Shown here: positions 28,662 through 34,514 of the stretch, in pieces
How positions within the stretch are numbered: the first letter of the stretch is position 1
How the letters are laid out: each line of letters begins with the position of its first letter
Origin: Sphingomonas sp.
GTDB taxonomy: Bacteria; Pseudomonadota; Alphaproteobacteria; Sphingomonadales; Sphingomonadaceae
DNA: 34,514 nucleotides
NCBI GenBank assembly: GCA_019247755.1
Contig: JAFBAM010000104.1
Coordinates: forward strand, 1 to 34,514
Direction of reading: 5' to 3'
Made by a program: the position numbers and the translations under genes
The notes under the pieces: generated by a model
The model's input: the letters and a program-made list of their open reading frames with translations, nothing else
The model's database searches: none
What the model was told of the DNA's origin: nothing

Positions 28662-28692
28662 AGTCAGTTTTCCACCCAAAACGGACTCTAGC
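28657..28692 (-). repeat. dispersed palindromic element at a stop codon
   Basis: GCTAGAGTCAGTTTTCCACC then CAAAACGGACTCTAGC: near-perfect 15-bp arms with one mismatched pair of positions, loop CCACCC. The stop codon of the preceding gene (28659-28661) is within the left arm. Confidence 0.8.
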
Positions 28693-28788
28693 GACATCCC
28701 TAACAAATCGGCATCTGCAACTGGTGCCACTAGCGCTTCGCTCTCCTGGAATTGTAGTCCAAGCAACCCAATCGAGCGTTAGGGACTA

Positions 28789-29493
28789 ATGTTTCGAGCG
28801 CTCGCCCTTGCTCTCACGGACCTTGGTCGCGGCCGGATCCTTGTGATCATGCTTCAAGCGATTGCGATCTCGATCCTTATCTTCGTCCTCATGGCCGGTA
28901 TCCTGATTTGGCTCCTGACGGGTTCAGATCCGTGCGCCCTCGGTGGTATGGGCAGTTGTCCTGTTGGGGTCGGCGGAAGCACGATCGGTGCCATCTCCCT
29001 GACCCTGCTTGCGGCGTGGTTCCTGTTCCCCGCCGTTGCTCTTACCGTGATTGCGACGTTCACGGATCGCATTGCTGCTGCAGTCGAACAGCAGCATTAT
29101 CCGGGGCCCGCAGAAACCGCCCGACCGGTCGGGTTGGGCCGCGGGTTGCTCCTTGGCCTGAAGTCCGCCGGCCGACTCATTCTATTCAATCTTGTAGCGC
29201 TGCCGTTCTACGTCCTGCTGCTGATCACAGGGGTAGGGCCCTTCATTTTGTTTGTGATCGTCAATGGGATCGCGTTCGGGCGGGATGTCGCCGAGATCGC
29301 AGCGGCCCGCCATGGCGATCCCTCCTCACGTAGGGCCTGGCTGAAGGCGACGCGAGGGCAACAGCACTCGATTGGCGTACTGATCAGCGCTCTTTTGCTG
29401 GTGCCGGTCGTCAATCTGCTTGCGCCAGTTCTAGGGGCCGCGGCCGGCATTCATCTATTCAACGGATCATTCTGGTCGAAGGCGGGCCACTGA
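28789..29493 (+). CDS. EI24 domain / CysZ-like membrane protein
   Basis: A 234-residue polytopic membrane protein of the EI24 (CysZ-like) family. Membrane segments are at about 15-45 (IAISILIFVLMAGILIWLLT), 65-90 (AISLTLLAAWFLFPAVALTV), 125-160 (LFNLVALPFYVLLLITGVGP) and 200-225. The family signature before the last segment is FVIVNGIAFGRDVAEIAAAR, followed by a charged stretch. CysZ transports sulfate in enterobacteria, but EI24-domain proteins here may do something else. AGGG precedes the ATG. The gene is flanked by a 19-bp imperfect direct repeat (28712 and 29525). Confidence 0.8.
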   Translation: MFRALALALTDLGRGRILVIMLQAIAISILIFVLMAGILIWLLTGSDPCALGGMGSCPVGVGGSTIGAISLTLLAAWFLFPAVALTVIATFTDRIAAAVEQQHYPGPAETARPVGLGRGLLLGLKSAGRLILFNLVALPFYVLLLITGVGPFILFVIVNGIAFGRDVAEIAAARHGDPSSRRAWLKATRGQQHSIGVLISALLLVPVVNLLAPVLGAAAGIHLFNGSFWSKAGH

Positions 29494-29715
29494 CGAGCTC
29501 AAGGCGCCATCTGCATCAAAACAACATCTGCATCCGGTGCCACGAAAAAGAGGGCCTTGAGAAACCGGCTGGGATTTCGGCTAGGATCTGAGGCCACAAA
29601 GCTCTCTGGGACAGCGATTCTGATGTGCCGGGAGGCCACAGGTGCCGGAGAAATGGGCACAATTCTGACTTCCGACAATGCATCTAAGTTATTGATAATA
29701 AAGAAGAAAACTGTG

Positions 29716-29791
29716 TGGTGCCGGATGCAGGATTCGAACCCGCGACCTTCGGTTTACAAAACCGCTGCTCTACCAACTGAGCTAATCCGGC
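29716..29791 (-). tRNA. tRNA-Thr (anticodon TGT)
   Basis: The minus strand folds as a complete tRNA. Acceptor arms are GCCGGAT and ATCCGGC with discriminator A and an encoded CCA (29716-29718). The D arm contains AGCTCAGTTGGTAGAGC. The anticodon stem-loop CGGTTTTGTAAACCG places TGT in the anticodon, so it reads ACA threonine. The T arm is GCGGGTTCGAATCCTGC. Confidence 0.97.
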
Positions 29792-29808
29792 CCGCGGACG
29801 CCTCTGAA

Positions 29809-30663
29809 TTATAGCACGCCGAACGTCCACCCCTCGGTCCTGGCGATTTGGGGCGTCAGGCCTTCGGGTTCAAAGGCTCGCGGTTCGGTCAGCGCGAGCT
29901 GCCGCATTCCCGCGGCCGTCACGAGCGCGTCGGTCTGGTGGTCGTTGGGCTCGAAGCGAAGGCGCGCCGGGGGGCTGCCGAGGCCTTCAAGTGCAAAGTT
30001 GAGTTGCTGGCGCGTGCGGAGTTTGGTCCCGCTCATCGCTGCGCGGCGCAGGTAAATGCGGGTGTAAATCTCTACCACGGCGCTGCCATGTTGCGGCAGC
30101 GGGTCCATCGGCCAGATTGCGACCTTGCCGTCAAGCTGGTGAAGGAACCGCATGCCGGAAAAGCTGGCCTTAGCGACCTGCGCTGCGCCGATCGCGTCGT
30201 AGGCACTCGCCGTCTTGCGTCCGCCCTGCGCGTTCAGCCGAGCATCGCATTGGCGGAAGCGGACGAAGTCAGCCTTCGTCCCGTCGGCGATGCCGAAATA
30301 GAAGTGGGGGCGATGCGCTACCTCGAGGAAGCTGGCCGCGCCGAGGTCTTCGTCGTCGCACTTCGCATCGACATAGGCCCAGAATTGTCGCGCCGTTTTC
30401 GGGACATCAGGTTCACCCGGTAGATATTCGCCGCGTTCGATCAGCGGTGGCGCAAAGCTGAAGTCGAAGCCAAATAACGTCGGCTCCTTTGCTGCCTGCC
30501 GAAGCAGCCAATGGAGGACCTCCTCACGAGACCAGACATGCCCCGGACGGATGAGGCGCGGTGCTGCCTCGCCGCGCGCCTCGGCAATGGCGATGCCCTT
30601 GTGCCTCTTGCCTTTCGCGCCCGACCAGTCGATCGCGACGTACGCCGCGAAGCGATGGGTCAC
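29809..30663 (-). CDS. RNase H-like fold protein (DUF429-like)
   Basis: A 284-residue protein with marks of the RNase H-like superfamily: the first strand AAYVAIDWSGAKGKRHKGIA carries an acidic residue (Asp12), GFDFSFAPP has a second near residue 66, and NDHQTDALVTAAGM near 240 has a third. This arrangement resembles DUF429 predicted nucleases. Cellular role is unknown. It starts with GTG overlapping the TGA of the yjbR-type gene by 4 nt, so it is the last gene of the MscS-type, YjbR, RNase H-like operon. Its end is 17 nt from tRNA-Thr. Confidence 0.65.
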   Translation of the reverse strand: MTHRFAAYVAIDWSGAKGKRHKGIAIAEARGEAAPRLIRPGHVWSREEVLHWLLRQAAKEPTLFGFDFSFAPPLIERGEYLPGEPDVPKTARQFWAYVDAKCDDEDLGAASFLEVAHRPHFYFGIADGTKADFVRFRQCDARLNAQGGRKTASAYDAIGAAQVAKASFSGMRFLHQLDGKVAIWPMDPLPQHGSAVVEIYTRIYLRRAAMSGTKLRTRQQLNFALEGLGSPPARLRFEPNDHQTDALVTAAGMRQLALTEPRAFEPEGLTPQIARTEGWTFGVL

Positions 30664-31004
30664 TTGCGCTTGCGCGGCCGCGCCTTCGGCTTGGCGGCGA
30701 CGAAGTCACGCGAGCGCCCGATCACTTCACGCACCCGCTCCGGGTCGCTGCTGTCGTAGCGGATCAGAACGCCTTCCCAGCCGACATAATGGGGCGTCTG
30801 CCAGAAGGTCTGCGGATCGGTCTCCTTCAGCATCTCGATGCTGTCGAGGTCGATCGCGATGCCGAACGAGGTGTCGGCCTCATGGCTCGGAAACAGGAAC
30901 GCGCGGCCGTTGGAAACGACCTTCACCGCCGGCTTGCCGTAGCTGGTGCCGCGTTCCGTATCCGGCAGCGTCAGCGCGAAGGCGACCGCCTGGTCGAAGG
31001 TCAT
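30660..31004 (-). CDS. MmcQ/YjbR family protein
   Basis: A 114-residue protein of the MmcQ/YjbR family, small DNA-binding-like domains with a double-wing fold. Family features are MTFDQAVAFALTLPDTERGT at the start, SYGKPAVKV, RAFLFPSHEADTSFGIAIDL, FWQTPHYVGWEGVLIRYDSS and a basic tail (KPKARPRKRK). The frame extends upstream to 31097, but the ATG at 31004, sharing one base with the preceding TGA, is the natural start. It is translationally coupled on both sides. Confidence 0.9.
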   Translation of the reverse strand: MTFDQAVAFALTLPDTERGTSYGKPAVKVVSNGRAFLFPSHEADTSFGIAIDLDSIEMLKETDPQTFWQTPHYVGWEGVLIRYDSSDPERVREVIGRSRDFVAAKPKARPRKRK

Positions 31005-32302
31005 CAGACCAGGGGCGGCTGATCGTCCGACGGCGCGGGGTTGCCGCGAATGCGCTTCGGCGGCGCCGGCCGCGCGGGCGGGCCGACGTCCGCCCACCGC
31101 TCCAGCGTTCGCGCGGCGGCATCGCGGCCGCCAAGGCCGAATGCGAGCGCCGCAGCCACAGCCGCGGAACCGAGGATCAAGCCGAACGCCATTTGAACGA
31201 TTGCGTCCGCCAGGCCCATGAAGGTGAGCCCGATCGCCGTGAACAGCGCGATGATCGCGTAGCGAACGAGGGTTTGCGCAAAGCCGCCTTCGCCCGTGCC
31301 GCTACCGACGAGGTTGGCAATGATTCTGGCGAGGAAAATGCCAACAACGACGATCAACGACCCGAAGATCACCTTGCCGCCAAGCGCGGTGACCTGCGCG
31401 AGGAAAATCGCGATGTCATCTCCGCCCAACTGCCGCGCAGCCTCGATCGACGCCGCGAGGATGATGGCGATCATTGCGACGTTGGCGACGATCCGCGACG
31501 GGAAGGCGCTTGCCGGGAGCACGCCCGTCGAGCGGATCGCGTCATCGAACCCGGTCGGTGGAAGGATCGCTTCGATGATCGTCTTCAGGAACCGCGCCGC
31601 CACGAAAGCGATTCCGATCCACAGGGCGGCCGCGAGCACGCGCGGGATGGCCGCCAGAATCTCGTTCAGCATCGTAATCGCCGGTCCCGAGATCGCTTCG
31701 ATCCCCAGCACCTGAAGCGCCGCGATGGCGACCGGAATGATGATAAGCGCATAAACAAGCACGCCAGCAGCTCGCGCCAAGCTGGCGCGGGTCATGCCCG
31801 TGGCCGCTCCTGGCGGAACGGCCTCGGGAGAAGTCCTCACGGTGCCTTCGGTCGAACCGATGCCGACGCGGGCCAGCAATCCGTCGATGTTTGCGGCGAT
31901 GAGGACAGTCTCGACCAGCCGCCGAACGATCCGCGCAACGATAAGGCCAATGAAGAAGATCAGGCCGGCGCCGATCAGCTTTGGAAGGAAGGCGAAGATG
32001 TCGGTGACGAGCTCATTGATGGGGGCAAGAATCTGACCGATGCCGAGAAACTGCAGCGCGGCCATGATGCCGACCAGCCAGATGATCAGTTTGGCAATCG
32101 TGCCGAGCTGGTGCCCGACGGTCTCTTCGGGGGCGCCCGTCATATGCTTCCTGAGCGCAGGAGTTCGGTCGATCGCTTTCTGTATCACCCATTTGACAGC
32201 CCGGGCGACGGCCCAGGTGGCAATCAGGATCAGGATCGCAATGACGATTTTCGGTCCCCAGTTCATTAGCTGGGCCTGCCAATAAGCGCTCGTGTCGTAC
32301 AT
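31004..32302 (-). CDS. mechanosensitive-channel-type membrane protein (TM-helix repeats)
   Basis: A 432-residue integral membrane protein. The ATG at 32302 (MYDTSAYWQAQLMNWGPKIV) is preceded by GGGAG at about 8 nt. It contains several repeats of the 'TM_helix' module found in CmpX-like mechanosensitive channels: PKIVIAILILIATWAVARAV, FLPKLIGAGLIFFIGLIVAR, IPRVLAAALWIGIAFVAARF and LGGKVIFGSLIVVVGIFLAR, each followed by a charged helix. It ends with a Pro-rich cytoplasmic tail. It lacks a canonical MscS beta domain, so ion-channel activity is inferred. It lies 28 nt downstream of rarA. Confidence 0.8.
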   Translation of the reverse strand: MYDTSAYWQAQLMNWGPKIVIAILILIATWAVARAVKWVIQKAIDRTPALRKHMTGAPEETVGHQLGTIAKLIIWLVGIMAALQFLGIGQILAPINELVTDIFAFLPKLIGAGLIFFIGLIVARIVRRLVETVLIAANIDGLLARVGIGSTEGTVRTSPEAVPPGAATGMTRASLARAAGVLVYALIIIPVAIAALQVLGIEAISGPAITMLNEILAAIPRVLAAALWIGIAFVAARFLKTIIEAILPPTGFDDAIRSTGVLPASAFPSRIVANVAMIAIILAASIEAARQLGGDDIAIFLAQVTALGGKVIFGSLIVVVGIFLARIIANLVGSGTGEGGFAQTLVRYAIIALFTAIGLTFMGLADAIVQMAFGLILGSAAVAAALAFGLGGRDAAARTLERWADVGPPARPAPPKRIRGNPAPSDDQPPLV

Positions 32303-32330
32303 CGCTGTCGCTCCCTCGACTTTGCGCGGC

Positions 32331-33677
32331 TTAACCCGCGTCTTCACTCCTTTGTTGCAACTCCTTGCGCCGCTGCTCCCAATATTCCAAGCGCTCCTTC
32401 ACCCGCGCTTCGAACCCGCGGTCGCTCGGCTCGTAAAAGGCCTGCGGCTCCATCTCCTCCGGCCAATAGTCCTGGCCGGAAAAGGCCTCATCGGCATCAT
32501 GATCGTAGGCGTAGCCCTTGCCGTAACCGACGTTCTTCATGAGCTTGGTCGGTGCATTCAGGATCTGCATCGGAGGCATCAGCGAGCCTGTCTCCTTCGC
32601 TGAGGACCAGGCTTTCTTCTGGGCCATGTAGGCAGCGTTCGATTTGGGCGCGGTGGCGAGGTAGAGGCAGGCCTGGACGATGCCGATCTCACCCTCCGGC
32701 GAGCCGAGGAAATCATACATTTCCTTCGCGGCCAGGCACTGCAACAGGGCGTTTGGGTCGGCCATGCCGATGTCCTCGACCGCGGCGCGGGTGAGGCGGC
32801 GCAGTACGTAGAGCGGTTCTTCGCCGGCGACGAGCATTCGCGCGAGATAATAGAGTGCTGCCTGCGGGTCGGAGCCGCGGATCGTTTTATGCAGCGCTGA
32901 AATGAGGTTGTAGTGACCCTCCCGGTCCTTGTCGTAGACGGGCACGCGGCGGTGAAGCAGATCGCTGAGCTCGGTGGGCCCGAGCAGCTGCTCGATCGCG
33001 ATCGAGAACAGCGTCTCGACCTGATTGAGGAGAAAGCGTCCGTCGCCGTCGGCACTGGCGATCAGGGCTTCGCGTGCCTCGGATGTAACCGGCAGCTTGC
33101 GATCTTCAAGGGATTCAGCGCGACCCACGAGCTCCTCCAGGGCCGTGTGATCGAGGCGCCGGAGGATCAAGACCTGGCAGCGTGACAGCAGCGCCGCGTT
33201 GATCTCGAAGCTCGGGTTCTCCGTCGTCGCCCCGACGAGCGTGACGGTGCCGTTCTCCACGTAGGGGAGGAAGCCGTCCTGCTGGGCGCGGTTGAAGCGG
33301 TGGATCTCATCCACGAATAGCAGGGTCTGTTGTCCGGCTCGAGCCGCAGTCGCGGCCTCGGCGAATACTTTCTTGAGATCCGCGACGCCGGAAAAAACTG
33401 CAGAGATTGCCACGAAGCGCATCCCGACTGCGCCTGCGAGCAGCCGGGCAATGGTCGTCTTGCCCGTGCCCGGCGGTCCCCACAGGATCATGGAGGCCAA
33501 GCGCCCGGCCGCGACCATACGCCCGATCGCGCCGTCGGGCCCTGTCAAATGCTCCTGCCCGACGACTTCGTCGAGCGAGCGCGGCCGCAGCCGGTCGGCA
33601 AGCGGCGCGGTGGCGGGCGGCGCCTCGGGCTCCCGCGCCGGAACATCCTGGTCGGCAAAGAGGTCGGCCATCGCCAT
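32331..33677 (-). CDS. rarA: replication-associated recombination protein A
   Basis: A 448-residue AAA+ ATPase acting at stalled replication forks with RecA and SSB. Walker A is GPPGTGKT (67-74) and Walker B LLFVDEIHRF (119-128). Sensor 1 is in LVGATTENPSFEINAALLSR (about 147-166). The C-terminal half carries the family lid and tetramerisation region (YYLARMLVAGEEPLYVLRRL; GMADPNALLQCLAAKEMYDF; PMQILNAPTKLMKNVGYGKG). Length matches E. coli RarA. Two in-frame ATG codons (MAM) start it. It is followed closely by the MscS-type gene and is divergent from the padR gene. Confidence 0.95.
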   Translation of the reverse strand: MAMADLFADQDVPAREPEAPPATAPLADRLRPRSLDEVVGQEHLTGPDGAIGRMVAAGRLASMILWGPPGTGKTTIARLLAGAVGMRFVAISAVFSGVADLKKVFAEAATAARAGQQTLLFVDEIHRFNRAQQDGFLPYVENGTVTLVGATTENPSFEINAALLSRCQVLILRRLDHTALEELVGRAESLEDRKLPVTSEAREALIASADGDGRFLLNQVETLFSIAIEQLLGPTELSDLLHRRVPVYDKDREGHYNLISALHKTIRGSDPQAALYYLARMLVAGEEPLYVLRRLTRAAVEDIGMADPNALLQCLAAKEMYDFLGSPEGEIGIVQACLYLATAPKSNAAYMAQKKAWSSAKETGSLMPPMQILNAPTKLMKNVGYGKGYAYDHDADEAFSGQDYWPEEMEPQAFYEPSDRGFEARVKERLEYWEQRRKELQQRSEDAG

Positions 33678-33731
33678 CCGCTAATAATCACCGGGACGAA
33701 AAATGCACGAAGCGGCTTGTCGGCGATGCAA

Positions 33732-33747
33732 CTAAGATATATCTTAG
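33732..33747. promoter_or_regulatory. 16-bp perfect palindrome, probable PadR operator
   Basis: CTAAGATATATCTTAG is a perfect palindrome 23 bp upstream of the PadR start and 54 bp upstream of rarA. PadR-type regulators usually bind AT-rich palindromes with an ATAT core in their own promoters, so autoregulation is likely. Confidence 0.65.
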
Positions 33748-33770
33748 ACACATCGAAAAGGAGGACGTGA

Positions 33771-34400
33771 ATGAGACACAGGCATCATGGATGCGGCCCG
33801 CGGGGTCACCTCGAGTTCGCATTGCCCGAGGCATTGATCGCGATGCGCGGCGGGCGCGGCTGGCAGGGCAATTGGGGGCCGTTCCACTTCGACTTCGGAG
33901 ATGAGGGCTGGAGCGGCGGTCGCCGCGGCCGTCGTGCACGCCGGATGTTCGAGAGCGGCGAGCTTCGCCTAGTGCTGTTGAAACTGATCGCGGATGAGCC
34001 GCGCCACGGCTACGACCTCATCCGGGCGATCGAGGAGCTGACCGGCGGCGAATATGCGCCAAGCCCCGGCGTCGTTTATCCTACCCTGACCCTGCTGCAG
34101 GACATGGGCCTGATCGAGGAAGCCCCGGGCAAGGCCGCACGCAAGCCGTTCCAGGTCACCGACGAAGGCCGCGCTCACCTCGAAGAGCGCGCCGAAGAGA
34201 TTGAAGGCCTGTTCGAACGCCTGAGCGATCTCAAACCCCACGAAGGGACGATGCATGGCTCGCCGGTATGGCGGGCGATGCGCAACCTCGGCGTCGCGCT
34301 CCGCACCCGCATGGCCCAGGGCGATGTAACCCAGGACACCATGCACGACCTCGCCGCCTTGATCGACGAGTTCGCGCAGCGGGTCGAACGTCTGAAGTAA
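33771..34400 (+). CDS. PadR family transcriptional regulator
   Basis: A 209-residue regulator with a strong AAGGAGG ribosome binding site. An unusual Gly/Arg/His-rich N-terminal extension (residues 1-55: MRHRHHGCGPRG..GGRRGRRARR) precedes a PadR winged helix at 60-135 (ELRLVLLKLIADEPRHGYDL; SPGVVYPTLTLLQDMGLIEE; KPFQVTDEG). A C-terminal helical dimerisation region follows. PadR proteins repress stress and efflux genes until a ligand binds; the effector is unknown. Such His-rich N-termini occur in other PadR proteins and might bind metal. A palindrome in its promoter is the likely operator. Confidence 0.9.
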   Translation: MRHRHHGCGPRGHLEFALPEALIAMRGGRGWQGNWGPFHFDFGDEGWSGGRRGRRARRMFESGELRLVLLKLIADEPRHGYDLIRAIEELTGGEYAPSPGVVYPTLTLLQDMGLIEEAPGKAARKPFQVTDEGRAHLEERAEEIEGLFERLSDLKPHEGTMHGSPVWRAMRNLGVALRTRMAQGDVTQDTMHDLAALIDEFAQRVERLK

Positions 34401-34403
34401 TTC

Positions 34404-34514
34404 CTATCGGCCGGTGATCCGGGTCAGGCGGTCGCGTTTGACGATCGCGTGCTTGTAGGCGCGGATCACCGCCGAATTGATCGTGTCCCAGTCCATCCGC
34501 TGAGCGACTTCGAG
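34404..34514 (-). CDS. partial CDS, C-terminus only
   Basis: The last 36 codons of a minus-strand gene entering from the right edge (LEVAQRMDWDTINSAVIRAY then KHAIVKRDRLTRITGR), ending in TAG at 34404. The sequence is helical and basic. Too little is visible to assign a family. It converges with the PadR gene, 3 nt apart. Confidence 0.6.
   Translation of the reverse strand, partial: LEVAQRMDWDTINSAVIRAYKHAIVKRDRLTRITGR

Noticed and set aside
16314-28692. Dispersed palindromes considered as a CRISPR array
   Set aside because: Copies are irregularly spaced over 12 kb with genes between them, have no regular spacers and no cas genes nearby.
29557-29814. 85-codon plus-strand frame across the tRNA
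   Set aside because: It reads through tRNA-Thr on the opposite strand; such frames are artefacts.
30551-32269. 572-codon plus-strand open frame
   Set aside because: Antisense to the YjbR and MscS-type genes, extremely Arg/Asp/Gly-rich, no family features.

Overview
The window looks like chromosome of an alphaproteobacterium of the Sphingomonadales (Sphingomonas or a close relative). The evidence is the high GC content, a PEP-CTERM tail of the sphingomonad type (VPEPTTWAMMMLGF), DUF4402 surface proteins, the DUF3489-DUF2924-serine recombinase trio, a DUF1800/DUF1501 pair, and an apparent EcfG-type stress promoter. This assignment is inferred from gene content; there is no rRNA or other phylogenetic marker here beyond one tRNA.

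Layout. (1) Positions 1-671 hold no gene I can defend, only a strong inverted repeat. (2) Positions 672-9462 are a five-gene minus-strand cluster of exported beta-sandwich (DUF11-like) proteins. Its centre is a 1676-residue protein with carboxypeptidase-regulatory-like and DUF11 domains in front of a long probable outer-membrane barrel. (3) Positions 9.6-11.7 kb hold a gene of unknown function, two DUF4402 proteins on opposite strands and a small lipoprotein. (4) Positions 11.9-15.3 kb hold three PilZ (c-di-GMP receptor-type) genes, several very small membrane or charged proteins, an orphan Flp pilin and a probable small RNA. Together regions 2-4 look like surface-structure and attachment functions with c-di-GMP input. 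(5) Positions 15.1-18.8 kb hold a PEP-CTERM protein flanked by twin mini-HTH proteins, short membrane and soluble proteins with hairpin leaders, a Nudix hydrolase and a VOC protein. (6) Positions 19.0-21.7 kb are the DUF1800-DUF1501 operon. (7) Positions 22-28.7 kb are accessory: a membrane protein, the recombinase trio, exported hypotheticals, and a serine hydrolase divergent from a winged-helix regulator over a perfect inverted repeat. (8) Positions 28.8-34.5 kb look like conserved chromosome: an EI24 membrane protein, tRNA-Thr, an RNase H-like protein, a YjbR protein, a mechanosensitive-channel-type protein, rarA, a PadR regulator and the end of one more gene.

The most distinctive sequence signal is a family of short palindromic elements found only between about 16.3 and 28.7 kb. 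Sixteen hairpins share a fixed loop (GGGTCG or GGGTGG) on arms that vary but still pair. They occur singly or as ordered composites with loops 32-36 bp apart, and several sit at stop codons. Other good candidates are the DUF11/barrel operon, a stress-promoter-driven small RNA at about 13.5 kb, and genes hidden below usual length cut-offs (Flp pilin, a 48-residue DRR-repeat protein, and 42- and 25-residue membrane peptides).
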